Origin: Nephrocerus scutellatus
Lineage: Eukaryota > Arthropoda > Insecta > Diptera > Pipunculidae
Direction of reading: 5' to 3'
DNA: 64,000 nucleotides
Assembly: GCA_947095585.1 (NCBI GenBank)
Contig: OX352761.1
Coordinates: 141,390,277-141,454,276, forward strand
In this document: positions 1 through 11,959 of the stretch, piece by piece
Layout: every line of letters starts with the position of its first letter
Position numbering within the stretch: position 1 is the first letter of the stretch
Position numbers and translations under genes: made by a program
The notes under the pieces: model-generated
Seen by the model: the letters and a program-made list of their open reading frames with translations, nothing else
Database searches by the model: none
What the model was told of the DNA's origin: nothing

Positions 1-890
1 TGCACTTAATCGTTCTCTGTCCACTCATACATAATATCGAACTTTTCGCTTACAACTGGCTTAAACAAAAAGTTGGTTTTATTTTTTAAATACATATGCC
101 GAACAAAAAGTGGAGAATAGGAACCTAGGGAAGTTGGAAAAATGTTCGTCGACTCCAAATCACCAACTTAAAATAGTTAAAATGGGTTATGTTGTGTAGC
201 AAACTGTTTATATCTTTAAAGTTAGATTAAATAAAAATTGCCAAACCGGCAAACTTTCATTATGACACGAATACTTTTGCGTTTAAAAATGTTGAATGTA
301 TAATTAATTAATTGCAACAAAAATGAATACGTATTGCAAATATTTGTACTTGAACATCTGAAGGTAAATTTCAAACCTATACACACACGCCAGCTAATGT
401 TGCGAATATGACATAGAGATTTGGCTTTGAGACACACTTCAGACGTATAGATGATCAGGTAGAGAAAAATGTATGTGAGGGCACTTCAAATTTAATGTCA
501 GCAGGACTTCATTAGAACTTTCGCCAATATACATATACACATCATTATATATATTTAATTTCCCAAATTTCTTGATATTAAAGTTGCACTCCAACAAAAG
601 GGTTAAATCTAACATTCATTATTATAATTTTATAAGTGGTAGATTTAAGTTGAAACGATGCTACATGCTTACCTATGTACGACAACCTTAGATAGCTTAT
701 AAGATATCGTCCAATAGATACGTGCTAATATCTAATAAAAATTTAACTAGCCCGTCTAGGACCTACTTATAATGCATGCACAAATACAATTACTTTCTGC
801 TTAAGTGAACTTGATGATTTGCTGTATAGACAGCGATCAAAGAAAATTTTAAATAAATCATAACCAGCTTGTAATTTTTTTGCAATAAAG
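1..890. other. Unannotated spacer
   Basis: AT-rich sequence with only short chance open frames. I see no gene, tRNA or recognisable transposon. Confidence 0.5.
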
Positions 891-891
891 T

Positions 892-1092
892 TATTTGCTA
901 TATTGCTTTGGCAAAGCCGGCTTGGCTTTACAAAGCAAAAGCTTTGGGCTTTACCGCCTTACGGTGAGTACCATAACTATAAAATGGCTTTAGTTTCTTA
1001 ATCCTAAAATTTTTTGGATTTATTTTCGGCTTTATGCTTATGCTATTGTTGTTGTAAGCCAAGCCGGCTTTGCCAAAGCAATATAGCAATTA
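892..1092. mobile_element. Palindromic MITE, family M1, copy 1
   Basis: About 200 bp with long inverted ends: the left arm TTGCTATATTGCTTTGGC is the reverse complement of the right arm GCCAAAGCAATATAGCAA, continuing inward through AAGCCGGCTTGGCTTTAC. An inner segment contains CCGCCTTACGGTGAG. A second copy at 32260-32440 shares the ends and the inner motif. There is no coding capacity, so this is a non-autonomous DNA transposon. Confidence 0.8.
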
Positions 1093-1319
1093 TTGCCCAA
1101 CGCCACGTTTGTTTTGCCTACTGGCCTAATCATCATCCAATACGCATTTTATTAACAAACTTGTTCGTAGCGTAATCGCGCCGCGTGCCGTTGCCAAGTG
1201 GTACTTTTCATGGAAAATTGTGTTAATGTTATTGAACGAAATATGTATCTGACAATTTGTCTCATAAATATTCGCACGCCAATTATCCAGATAGCGTGCA
1301 GATAATTAAAAAAAATCAT

Positions 1320-1525
1320 AAAAAATAAAAATGTTCACATAAATTATTTAATCGGAGATAAACATGATTTTACAGAAAGTCGTCATCGGAGATACAAATG
1401 TGTGCAAAGTTTGAAAAACTTCGGGTTTTAGTTAATGGATTTAAAATTGATCACAAGATTTGGCTAGTCAGCCAGCCAGCCACAAATAAGCAAATAAAGA
1501 CATCCGGACGAGAAGTTAATACGAG
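1320..1525 (+). repeat. Interspersed repeat family A, copy 1
   Basis: Contains the family hallmarks CATCGGAGATACAAATGTGTG, an AAAACTTCGGGTTTTAG block, GATCACAAGATTTGGC, a CAGCCAGCCAGCC run and a final GAAGTTAATA. Related copies lie at 19.2, 20.0, 29.9, 30.7, 44.1, 51.3, 62.3 and 63.3 kb. It is non-coding. Confidence 0.7.
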
Positions 1526-2270
1526 TATCGTCATCAAATTTGGTTCTACGACGGGGTCCTGTCCTGGTCTCTCGCAAAAAATCTTTCCATCGGTTCCGAC
1601 TGCGAGCCGATGTTATCCAGTTTGGTATCCTTAGACTCTGGACATTCTGGTCAATGCCATCCTTCCCGCGTAGTCTTGACCGGCCTCGTGACCCATAAAT
1701 CTTACTGCAAAGAACTTTTCGAGCAGGATCTTGTTCGGTCATGCGAGCTGGGTGTTCTGCCCACCGGAGCCTCCTCTCCGACGTGGCTAACAGGTCAGAA
1801 TGCTTTTTGCTAAGCACACAAGTCTCGAATCCATATATGCAAGTACTGGTACGACCATTGTCTTCTACACCAGTAGCTAGGATGTTATGGTTAAATTCCT
1901 GGATTCAAAGAGTCTTGGCAGACTAAAGAAGCGTAAGTGAGCGTAATTCTGGTTCCATGCTGTTATCGACTGCTACAGTTGTCCCGAGATAGTAAAAGGA
2001 TTGCATTACTACAAATACGTGCTTAACTATTTTAATTGAGAGCCCAATGACGGATCTTCTGCTCGCAGACCTTGTACTTTGTTTTACTCTGATTAATGTG
2101 CTATTATAGACGACTTTGATGTCTATAAAAATATTGTGTAGTGAGTTTTGAAGCTCTAAAAATTTTTCCATCATCTGTCTAAGGGTGAACATCTGATCAG
2201 TGCCTGTGATGAATCCACACTGGTATGGGCCAATGATGACTTTATAATCTTTAGAAACACCGATTGGAAT
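1464..2270 (-). pseudogene. LINE (RTE/CR1-like) reverse-transcriptase 3' remnant
   Basis: On the minus strand, broken frames follow the order of a LINE ORF2 C-terminus. First comes an RT piece (GFITGTDQMFTLRQMMEKF near 2200-2140), then FYYLGTTVAVDNSMEPE (~1990), then RRLRWAEHPARM (~1770) and RSRNRWKDFLRET (~1570). Stops and frameshifts make it dead. Pieces of the same family are at 6640-7110, 13085-13240, 33488-33700 and 57420-57890. Confidence 0.8.
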
Positions 2271-2387
2271 AAGTTCGGCGAAAGCAGAGCTTTGTTATAT
2301 TTTATTGCTATTGATTTTATTTGAATTTTCTGTGAATAAAAAATTAATTAATTCATTTATTTCCCGTTTTGTGTTTATATAATTACT

Positions 2388-2540
2388 AGCTGAAATACCT
2401 GGCGTTTCCCGGCTACACCATCCAACTAACCCCCACCAAAGTTAACACCCGCCCACTAACGCCATGCCCACTGACCTCCCGCCCACTGACCTCCTGTCCA
2501 CTGATCCACCGCTTACTGACCCCCCCAGCCAGTGAACTCC
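2388..2540 (-). repeat. Helentron-like 3' end joined to a C-rich minisatellite
   Basis: ACTAGCTGAAATACCTGGCG at 2387 is, on the minus strand, a hairpin ending in CTAGT, like the termini at 20.0, 59.7, 61.1 and 62.3 kb. Next to it is a degenerate tandem array around GCCCACTGACCTCC (13-14 bp period, 2450-2530). No coding function. Confidence 0.5.
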
Positions 2541-2689
2541 ATGAACATGATCAAATGCATAGTTTACGATTCTATAAAGGACATATAGACAAACATTCTT
2601 TTTTATATTTATATATAGAAGATATAAAAAATTAATTAATTTTTCTTCTTTGCGTTTATGTGTTCTCAAGAAATATTGTTCAAAAAAGA

Positions 2690-3420
2690 CAACGATCAGG
2701 ACATTGAAAAGAGCATTGTTTGCTGTCCAAGATCAATTTTAACATCTTTCAAATAATAACAGAAGTAGCATTTTAGCTAAGACTATCGACTCACTGGTTG
2801 TTCGTGACTCTTTTGTTTCTAAGACAAGCGAATCTGTTGGGATTCTTGCTGAGCTGTTGGTTTTTATAAAAAATTCTGGAGCCAAAATTTTGTAGGCAAA
2901 TTGTAAAAGGCTTTCTCTGGCACTTCAAAAATGTTAACTGGAGCTCCTGAGCAAATTTTATACGAGTAGCTCCTATGATTGGTCAACCTGCTTTTTCAAC
3001 AATAATTATGATATAGCTTCACAACTTATCACGTCAACCGTTTTGCTAGGAATGAAAATCTGCATTCCTTCCTCCATTAAGAAGAGAAATATTCGTAAGA
3101 ATAAGTGATTTAATGAAAAATGCAAATTAGCAAATTATAAATAGGACCAAAATAATATATGACCTCAAGATTCGTGTAAGCATGAGAAAAATTATTCAGA
3201 TTCAAACAGCCGAAGTTTTTGGTCGTATGCTGCCCTGGTTAAAAGAACTTTTCAGACAAGACCTTCTGTTCCTTCTTTATATAATGGTATTCATTATAAA
3301 TTAGGTATTATGAAAACTAATCTCTTAGCCTCGCATTTTGCTTTTGCGTCTACACTTCGTTTATCTAATCAAAGCCCACCTGCATGTAGGCCCAGGTATG
3401 TCTTAAATCTATTTCCTACC
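2690..3420 (+). pseudogene. Possible decayed retroelement
   Basis: Short plus-strand frames such as DWSTCFFNNNYDIAS followed by a Lys/Arg-rich stretch resemble the endonuclease-RT linker of jockey-type LINEs. The reading frame is broken repeatedly. Assignment is tentative. Confidence 0.3.
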
Positions 3421-3679
3421 ACGAGTTTATGTATAAAAAAAACCCGTTCGGGGCTATCCGGTCTTGAATGATAGAGGAAAAAATCTTATAAGCGGTACTC
3501 AACAACGTTATACCCCGATAATTTCTGCACGATCTGATGTATGGCGCACAGGATGCCTCTTCGTCAGTCTTCTGGCATCGCTTCTTCCTCCCATACTTGC
3601 ACTGTTAGTTCCTGAGTTGCTTTTTACATATATACTTAAACATTTTGCCAAAGGAGAACTTCCGGAATGACTTACGCCA

Positions 3680-3915
3680 CGGCAATAAGGTGGGCTATAC
3701 TCTTTATTAAAATTAAAATTTAAATAAAAATCGAAGGAATATATCACATTCCTCAAGTTTGTAGCCGGTTTCAATATATTTTCTCAGAATTGTCCCTGAT
3801 TCATTGAAAAAGCAATAGGGAAAAACGAACACGAAATTAAAACGACGCGAGTACAAATGCTTTAATCAATGAATTAAAGGCAGTCAGGGAAAACTACAAA
3901 AAACCCTGACCTATG
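3680..3915 (+). repeat. Repeat C, copy 1 (inverted partner at 7.6 kb)
   Basis: About 235 bp running from CGGCAATAAGGTGGGCT to AGTCAGGGAAAACTAC. The reverse complement of the same sequence occurs at 7595-7805, somewhat diverged. No coding content. Confidence 0.8.
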
Positions 3916-4800
3916 TAGTGCGAGATTTAATCAGCTGGGATACTATCTGATCCCGAGGTTTATGCTTGGTGGCAGCAGTATTGTGTGCTCTTCGGTCTTT
4001 TGTGAAGCCTCCAATTCCGGAGATGGCTTCTCTTTTACGCCCGTGTATGTTTCAACCCAGTACCTAATACAATATTTCATAGCAAACCCCAATTCCCATA
4101 TTATAGTGGCTAACAAGTTCTGGTTTTTTGACGCTGCCACTGCCACGAATCTAACGACTGGAACATCAACTATTTTCTTTTTTCATTAACGGGCATGGGC
4201 ATTTTTCTATGATTATCTGAAAGTGTACTCGATGACATTTTGTGAGTGGATCAAAATCAGATGAGTTTAACTCACTTCATTTGCATTTGACATTGGCATA
4301 TTTCTACTCTAATGGTTCAAATAGTGTTCATAGGATCATCGTCATTTAGATATGAATTTATGTCAAAATGTTGCCCATCCTTCTTCAATACGTTGAGAAT
4401 TACTTCAAAATGCAATCATAGCAAATAAATTAAATGTTTTAAATGCTCGTAGCAGGTAAAGTAAGTGCGAGTGTACAAACCATAACATGTGTACCGTGTC
4501 AACGAACGCGTCGGGCCATTGCCTAATATGACGATTGATCGGAAGCCGCGCGAAACAAAATAAAAATCAATGCGGTCTAAGTGGTATTACATAGTTTGTA
4601 AGCGCTCTATCAAGCAACATTGTGATGTGACGATCTATACATGTCTATTCTGAATTCGTTTGGGCATTTCAACGTTTTCGAACCATCTGATCGTGGCTAG
4701 GGCGCTATACTGCAAATTGTTTACGTTCGTCTTCTTCTGTTACTGTTCCAACTGTTGTTACCATCACAGCGCTATGTATGATAGTACACTATATGTAGTA
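3916..4800. other. Unannotated spacer
   Basis: No supported gene. Includes a small ORF at 3962-4189 with no recognisable features and matching repeat context, which I do not accept as a gene. Confidence 0.4.
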
Positions 4801-5740
4801 CAGGAGCCGGCGATTGAAGTGTTACTAATCGAAAGTCTGTAATTTCGTCATTGATTATTATTTATTTTTATTAAAAAAATATTTAGAGAATATTCAAAAC
4901 ATTTAAAATTTTATGAAAAACACGTAACTGCTAGATATATCCACCTTTGGCGTGGGTAATAGCGTCAAGTCTCTTAACGAAGGCATTGCATGCTGCACCA
5001 ACGTAACTTGTTGGTCCATTCTCTACGAAGAGCTGTCTTCAATGCATCCATACTTTCATATCTTTTCGTAGACACCTTGGCCTCCAAAATGGATCATATA
5101 GAGAAGTCCATTGGTTTGAAGTCTGGTGTGTATGGTCGCCATTGTTGCGAAGAAATGAAATTTGGAACGTGACTTTGTAAAAATTGTTGTGTCAAACGAA
5201 CTTTATGTTATGGTGCTGAGTCCTGTTGGAATGTTCGATTGTTAACGAGTTTTTTGTATGCCCAAGGTAGCGACGCATTATTTAATACTTTTTCTCGGTG
5301 CACTTCTTGATTCACCTTGCCGCCCTGGTCAGATGCTTCTATCAGATACGTTTTTAAACACTTTGTCGTGGATTTCGCTTCACTCGTGCCTTCACTTAGA
5401 GAACCTTTTTTGGCGATTTCGTTGTTTTTGGAAGGCCACCTCCATGGCGGTTTGCGATGCTACCAGTATTGCTCTAACGTCTGATGGTCTGATACACAAA
5501 TATTTAATTCACATTCAAAGGCTGGAGCTACTTGAAAATAGCCAGTTGTGAATTTCCAGCCGAAAATAGTGCAACCACACTGTTACGTTTGAATTCCATT
5601 TTGAATATTGAATATTCCTTTCAGATTCCGCTGAATTGTAAACAACATAACAGACTAACGTTTCTTAAAATATGAGCGTGCTGTTTGGCAGATACAGCAG
5701 CGTGGCGTGAAGTTAGTAACACGTCGATCGCCGGATCCTG
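4801..5740 (-). mobile_element. Decayed mariner transposon, family T1, copy 1
   Basis: Terminal inverted repeats CAGGAGCCGGCGATTGAAGT (left, from 4801) and, reverse-complemented, CAGGATCCGGCGATCGACGT (right, ending 5740) bracket about 940 bp next to TA-containing flanks. The minus strand holds a mariner transposase relic: MEFKRNSVVALFSAGNSQLA near 5605 at the N-terminus, and ending near 4935 in KRLDAITHAKGGYI. Stops and deletions inactivate it. Confidence 0.88.
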
Positions 5741-6640
5741 CATAAATACCTACGCAATTGATTTTTTGTTGTGATTTTCACAGTTGGTGTTATCTCTTGT
5801 TGTTGTTAATTAAAATCTCCTATAAGAGCTGTTAGCCAAACAAAGCAAAGAAAACAAAAAGTTCAGCTAGATATTGTGTACACTTGCCTGCTGTTGTCCT
5901 ACTTATTGCGAATGCCGTCGAGAGATACTGAATGAAAAGTGATATTCATACAAACACATGAAGCATACGAAACATATGACATAAGCATAACTGTAAGACC
6001 CAGCTTTACCTACACGTATTGTATTTTATAGTCAGTAGGAATGGCAGGTAAACGTGAGTCTCTGGCCTGGACAGATGTAGTTTGGATTTTCACTCAAAAA
6101 TGTACGGCACCACAATGAAAACATTTAATGTATATGGAATACACATAGTTTTGTATATACCCTCCAATATGTATATTGAATTTCGATCTACATTCACACA
6201 ATAATAAGCTGCTAGCAATAACGTGCAGCATGAATGCTGTACAACCGAAAATTTCATTTATTTACTTCGGTTGGCATGTATATTATATATGTTTTCATTA
6301 TTGTGTATAATTGCAAAGCAATTGTCGTAATACGAAATTTCTCGCATTAACTTTGTTGTCAATATGAACGCAACAATAGGTCTGGAACCAATATTAAGGC
6401 ATTGGCACCGAAAGATCAGAAACAACTATGATCAAGCGATAGGACTTGATAGGACTTAAGGGACAGAAATAGACACTCATTAAAAATATTGTCATTTGTA
6501 CTGTTTACTCCATCGTAGGCAGTAGTCGCAAAGATCGAAACTACTCGTTTTATGGTGAATCTAAACCAGCGACTAAACGTAAGAATGTTGTTTGCCAAGC
6601 AATGCAACAATCTCACAGAACCCTGGCAGAGCAGAGCTTA
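5741..6640. other. Unannotated spacer
   Basis: AT-rich, without a supported gene or clear repeat. Contains only short chance frames. Confidence 0.4.
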
Positions 6641-7110
6641 GAAGATAGGAAAAAATAGTACACGATACCAATTTGGCTTCATCCACAACTGATCAGGATT
6701 TCACCCTTAGGCAGACAAAGAAAAGTTCCAAAACTCAACACACCATTTATTTATGGACTTTGAAGTCGCCAGAGTAGAACTTTATTAAGCCATGAGAGAA
6801 TTCGGCATCCCAAATGAAGACCATGTAGGTTGACTATCAGCAATGTTATACGCTAAGTAAAGATACCCGGATCGGATCACTATCCAGCAGTATAATGGTC
6901 TCCGACAAGGAGATGTACTGGCCTACGTCCTCTCTTCCTTTCTCTTAGAGAAAGTGATCAAAGAAAATCCTCTACGAGTACATCAAAATACTGGCTTACG
7001 CAGACTATATTAACATCATTGGTAAAAACCTAAGAGCTGTACAAGAAGCTTTCATCCAGGTCGAACAGGTAGCATTAAATCTGGGGCTGGATCTGCGAGC
7101 ATAATTTCCA
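6640..7110 (+). pseudogene. LINE reverse-transcriptase fragment
   Basis: Broken plus-strand frames carry MREFGIPNEDHVG and then ILAYADYINIIGKNLRAVQE, a degenerate YADD-type polymerase motif with its downstream helix. It belongs to the same family as the 1464-2270 remnant but lies in the opposite orientation. Confidence 0.75.
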
Positions 7111-7116
7111 ATAATC

Positions 7117-7570
7117 AAAGAATCTTTTTTTGTGAAATTTGTAATCAATTTTAAGTATTTTCAGTTTTAGTAGGAGAATTTTGGTAAGCCTTTCGTCTCG
7201 TTAGGCCTTTCATTTGTTAGGCCTGGTACTAAAGACGAATCTGGTGCGAGTCATTGTCGAGTTGTTTGCCTTCAAGAAAGACGTCAACTGGTTCCTGAGG
7301 GACCGGATTGTGGGTTGTAGTTTCCAAGAATTTTAAAGGCACACTTACGTCATTGTTTGGTGGCAAGAATCTCATTGTATTTGTGGAATTTGCAATCCAT
7401 TTGAGTCTTTTCAGTTTTAGAAGCAATAAGCCAGTTGTGCGTGCCTTTTTCGTTTGTTAGGGCGGTACAACTCACTGACCTTCAAGAAAGACGTCAAAGT
7501 TGCAGAGGGACCGAATTGTACTATAGAGTTTCCAAGAGTTTTGAAGGCTCACTTACGTAATTATTTGTAA
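7117..7570. repeat. Diverged tandem duplication, about 240-bp unit
   Basis: Two units share TCTTTCAGTTTTAG-like, CGTTTGTTAGG, CTTCAAGAAAGACGTCAA, GAGGGACCG and AGGC(A/T)CACTTACGT landmarks in the same order. On the minus strand each has a GTAAGTG donor-like site after an open stretch (for example FLPPNND|gtaagtg). The frame is open in only one unit, so I treat it as a repeat rather than a gene. Confidence 0.65.
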
Positions 7571-7594
7571 TATTTTCTTGATCATGGTTTTCTG

Positions 7595-7805
7595 TAGTTT
7601 TCCCTGACCACGATCCATTGATTAAAGCATTTGGACTCGTGTCGTTTTTAGTTTCATGATCATTTTCCGTTTTGCCTTTTCAATGAATCAGAGAGAATTC
7701 TGTGAAAATAAATGGAAACGTGAGGAATATGATGTATTGTAAATTACATTCCCATAGCTTTTTAATTTTAATAAAGGGCTTAGCTCACCTTATTGCCGTA
7801 GCGCA
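7595..7805 (-). repeat. Repeat C, copy 2 (inverted)
   Basis: Reverse-complement copy of 3680-3915: TTTTCCCTGACC at one end and CACCTTATTGCCG at the other, with matching blocks between. Confidence 0.78.
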
Positions 7806-8568
7806 AGATATTTAGGGAGTTCTTCCTTAGCAATAAGTTTTCGTAAAAAAATACAGGAGAATCATACACTTTTTCATTGTTTCTGAGATCCATCAAGCAA
7901 GTTTAGCAAATGTCTTTAAATTTGTAGAGATGACTTGTTTGGAGAAATAAAAATTGTATTTAAGTAAAAATGTGCTGTGTCCAATATTCACGGAGTTCCG
8001 TTACAATGTGTGTGCTGCATCAGCTAGTCTATTGTACCATATAATAATTTAATTAGAATGCAGTTTAATGATTGCTCATCGAAAACTGTAATTACACGTG
8101 TACCAAATCAGTGCTAATCCACTGGTGAAGACAGAGAGCCGATGCAAACAAATCTAATCTCTTAAATGCCTTGTAAAAATTTTAACGTAACCAAAATTAC
8201 GGCATTCAAATCGCAAAAGAAAAATGTAATTTCGCGCCACAATTTGCGCAGTCTACACGCTTCATGGCGAAAAAGGCAATTATGTATCTTTAATCTGTAT
8301 CGAAATGTAAGTGAAAACGACGAACAACGATCGTAATCTCCAGTAAAAAAGCTCATGCTGTCATCTGTGAGTTAAGAGCGCATGCTACGGCGGTATGTCT
8401 CTGCATCATGTTGTGTGTCTTACCAACTCAAACGTGTATTCATTTAGTAGTTGTAGCCACTTAATTATCTTGGTTTGCTTGAAGTTTACCTCTGATTTGC
8501 TTCACTTTACCACTAATTCATTTGCTTCATTTACAGATTCGGAGAGACCGGCCGAAAAAGACCTAAAC
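7806..8568 (+). other. Upstream region of the first Yellow gene
   Basis: No gene seen. Probably promoter and 5' UTR: a possible acceptor ttacag at 8530-8535 lies 34 bases before the start codon. No convincing TATA or initiator could be fixed. Confidence 0.35.
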
Positions 8569-10998
8569 ATGAGGTCGTCGTTTGCTGAACCGTCGTCGCT
8601 TGTACTTGTTTTTCTCCTTTTGACGATCTTGAACTTGACGAACGGAGTGCGCGATGCAAGCTTGTTGCAGACAGCTAAACAATGGAAATTGCACACCTAT
8701 AACTTCCCACCAAATGCTCCAGTGGATGATGAAAACTTTTACTCACCGACAAATATTCTGATAACTGGCATTGCGGTCGGATACGACCGGATCTTTGTTG
8801 CAACGCCACAGCTCTTCTCAGGAGTTTCGGCGACTGTAAGTTTCGTTTCAAAGACAGTTTTTACTGATTCTCCAATGTTACAGGTGAGTTTTGCACTCCA
8901 TACTAATTCCATTCAAAGTGACCTGTGAAAATATTGTCGTTTTGAAGGCGTATCCTGATTGGTCATACTCGACAACCGGACGTAAGGACTTTAATTGCAG
9001 TGATTTAGTTTTGGTTTCCGTCTACCGCTTACGCATTGATTCGTGCAATCGCTTATGGGCGCTCGATGCTGGTATCTCACGCTCTCTCGAAGATTACGAA
9101 ATCACTTGCCCGCCAAAGATTTTGGTTTTCGATCTAAACACGAATGAAGTTGTAAGGCGGTAAGCATAGTCTTTTAAATGTTTGTATTGTATACTGATTG
9201 GATTCTCACATGAATCGCCACAGAATCGATTTCCCAAGGGAGGTGCGTCGAGGAGAAACGCTATTTACAAATTTAGTCATCGATGAAACAACATCAAAAT
9301 CCGGAACTTGTGATGATGTTTTTGTCTACATTACTGACACAGTTGAACCAGGTTAGTTATTGATAAATTAATTATTAAATTAGCTTTTATACGACACCAT
9401 GGCGAAACCGTTGTTATGGTTCCGCACTGAATCAACTAACGTAAACTTTAATTATTAAAGCATCCGTATCTTTCAGATTTCCTCAATAAAAGTTTTATGA
9501 GTAGTTTCGCTACTGCACTCCGCACTTAGTTCGTATGTTAAATCAAATGTTTAATAAAAACAAACAAAATTTGTTTCATAATAAAGCTGCTATAGGCTAG
9601 CCTTACGTATTACAATTGTTAATTAAAGTTATGACAGACAATTTGATCGATTGCCCTTTTTTTGTCAAATGTCTAACGATGTTACAAATTGCAATTACAT
9701 ATAAACAAAAAAACAAAAAAAAACATAGAAGAGGAGAATCGTTTGTGTGCCATTAATACATCAATTAATAAGTTGCATTTACTTTTTAATGCATCTTAGC
9801 CGTTGGTTGCGTTGGTTGCTAATCAATCTTATTTCAACACATTTGTGGATAATTTTTCAACTTCTTAATGCTCTCTTTGCTTTCCAACACTGGATAAAAA
9901 ATAATTTTTTTTTCATTTAGCAATTGTCGTATACGACAGTGAACGCGATGTCACTTGGAGAATGTCCCACCCGGCTATGTATCCAGATCCAGATTTTGCT
10001 CAATCGGAGCTTGACGGATATCGATTCATTTTGATGGATGGTGTCGTCGGTCTGACGTTCGATGAGAAAACTGGAATTGTTTACTTCCAACCGCTGGCAA
10101 CAGATCGGTAAGCAATGGATAAAAATGATGATCTTAGACTAACGAACCACTAACCAACTTTTTCTCCATACTCAACAGTGTCTTCTCGATAACCAAAGAT
10201 GCTCTTCGTGCTGGTCCTTTGCCACTCAACCAAGTGCTCGCAGTGAAATTGGTGGGAAAGAAATCCTCACAAGGAATCGGCATGGTTGTCTCTCCTATCG
10301 ATGGCAGCCTCCTGTTTAGTCCCATCACCGAAACTGCAATAGCATCGTGGAACCCAAACACAAATCAACAGTCAGTTTTAGTTCAAGATCAGGAAAGATT
10401 GCAATTCGTTGCTGACATCATAACGTCTCGCTTTGAGCCAGGAGCCATCTACATGATATCATCGAAATTTCATCGGTTTTTCTTGAAAAACCTAAACACA
10501 AATGAAATTAACAATCGTATTTTACGCATTGACCTTCCTGGTGGCAAGTCGACGTATTTTGAGGCATCACCGTTTTCAGCGAAACCGATTAGCGCTCCAG
10601 CATCTCAGTTCGGAAGTTTTTATCATCAAACAAATTCGATCGATAAGAACTCCCCAAGCTACCAATTTTTCCAGACGTCATCACATTTACAACCAACAAC
10701 AATCAACAGTAATCCAAGCCCAAACTTTTTTACCAGTGCCGCATTATCCTTGCCAAGGCATCCGTTTCGCTATGAGGCGGTAATTAATCACTCAGTCCGG
10801 AATCCATTCACAGTACTTAACCAAGGCGAGGCATTGACAACCAAACAAACAAGGCATCAATTTGAACGTTCTTTTTTGGACAACTTGGCAACGGCACCTG
10901 GTTCAAGCAATGCATCCGTCTCGCCACTTCTAGAAGGATACCATTATCATCGGGGAATTCGGAGCACACCTCTGCAGAAGCTCAATCTCAAAGCTTAA
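8569..10998 (+). CDS. yellow-e: Yellow/MRJP-family secreted protein, probably yellow-e
   Basis: Five exons fit family conservation and GT/AG sites: 8569-8883, 8948-9159, 9224-9351, 9921-10107 and 10179-10998. They give a 553-residue protein with phases that agree at every junction. Residues about 10-26 are a hydrophobic signal peptide. The MRJP/Yellow fold follows (about 30-400), with family hallmarks AYPDWSY, DSCNRLWALDAG, CPPKILVFDL, VFVYITD and MYPDPDF. From about residue 400 the protein has a Ser/Asn/Pro/Gln-rich tail with no recognised domain, making it longer than most Yellow proteins (about 400-450). A start at 8569 puts the signal peptide at the N-terminus; the frame is open further upstream to 8395, but an acceptor-like ttacag at 8530-8535 suggests a 5' UTR intron. 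AATAAA lies at 11248. Yellow proteins are secreted and linked to cuticle pigmentation. The yellow-e assignment rests on length, tail and remembered Drosophila synteny with GILT1, so it is less certain than the family. Confidence 0.9.
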
Positions 10999-11955
10999 GA
11001 GAATACGTTTATGTAAAAAAAATATAGTGAGAATTTTCTGTGCCGTTTTGTTTTTATTTATATACATAATTTAACATACAAGAAAAGCGTATAATACATT
11101 TTAAGATCAAAAAGTTCATGTGGATCCATACATTACTGCATTTGTACATACATTCTTGTTTGCTGTGAAGAAGTCTGCATGTAAATTAGCTCATCAACGC
11201 ATACGTAAACATTAGGCTGACGATTAGATTTTAAGAAATTTATATGAAATAAAAAGTATTAAAAAACAGAAGGAAAATCAAACTTGTGCTTTCGTATAAT
11301 CGTAGTCGTGCAATAATTGTCTCGTGCTCAACAGGGTGTAACTAATGAAGAAACTAATCTTTTCGCAACCCATGTCGCCGCAGTCTTAATAAGCCGTGTC
11401 TCGTTATCATCAGTGGTAACATCATTCTTATAAGAAGTGCGAATTAATACGACAAACCTTTTACATATACAAATAGATAGATAGATACTCGTATTCATAG
11501 AAAGTTGTTACGTGAAGCAATGGGAGTATGTCGCTCTTTCGTTTCAGCGGATATGGTTGCAAAATATATTACATGTTGACAAAAAATTAACAATGAAGCA
11601 AAAGAATTAAAGTTTGCTTTTATTGTTATGTGTTTACAAATTTTTTATTTAATAAGGCATTTCATTCGCTCTAAACTGTCCAGTCAGGTGCACACAAAAC
11701 TAACTGGCATCCGACACATAGATACGATAAATACGATACATAGATACGATAAATACGATACATTACGAAGTCAATAGATGATATGATGATTTAAATAATA
11801 TCATCACGAGCGGTGCTCAAGAGAAATATTCGATTCCGTTCAGTACCAAACACGCTTATCAGCTTACCTTAAAGCCCATCTTAGAACGTACTGTTTAGTT
11901 TAGAGATCTGATTTATATAAGTTCCTTGGTATTTCTTTCTTTCTCTGAATTACCA
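10999..11955. other. 3' flank of the first Yellow gene and spacer
   Basis: AATAAA at 11248 probably ends the transcript. A short tandem repeat of GATACGATAAATAC-type units lies at 11719-11763. Nothing else is recognised. Confidence 0.5.
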
Positions 11956-11959
11956 AATT

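Noticed and set aside
1464..1817. 117-codon minus-strand ORF that could look like a host gene
   Set aside because: It matches the terminal part of LINE ORF2 (RLRWAEHPARM) and is followed by other LINE pieces in order.
8836..8884. GT at 8836 (ACT|gtaagt) as the first Yellow exon's donor
   Set aside because: Using CAG|gtgagt at 8884 keeps sequence that fits the family and joins LQ to AYPDWSY in frame; the earlier donor drops this segment and the following acceptor would meet a stop.
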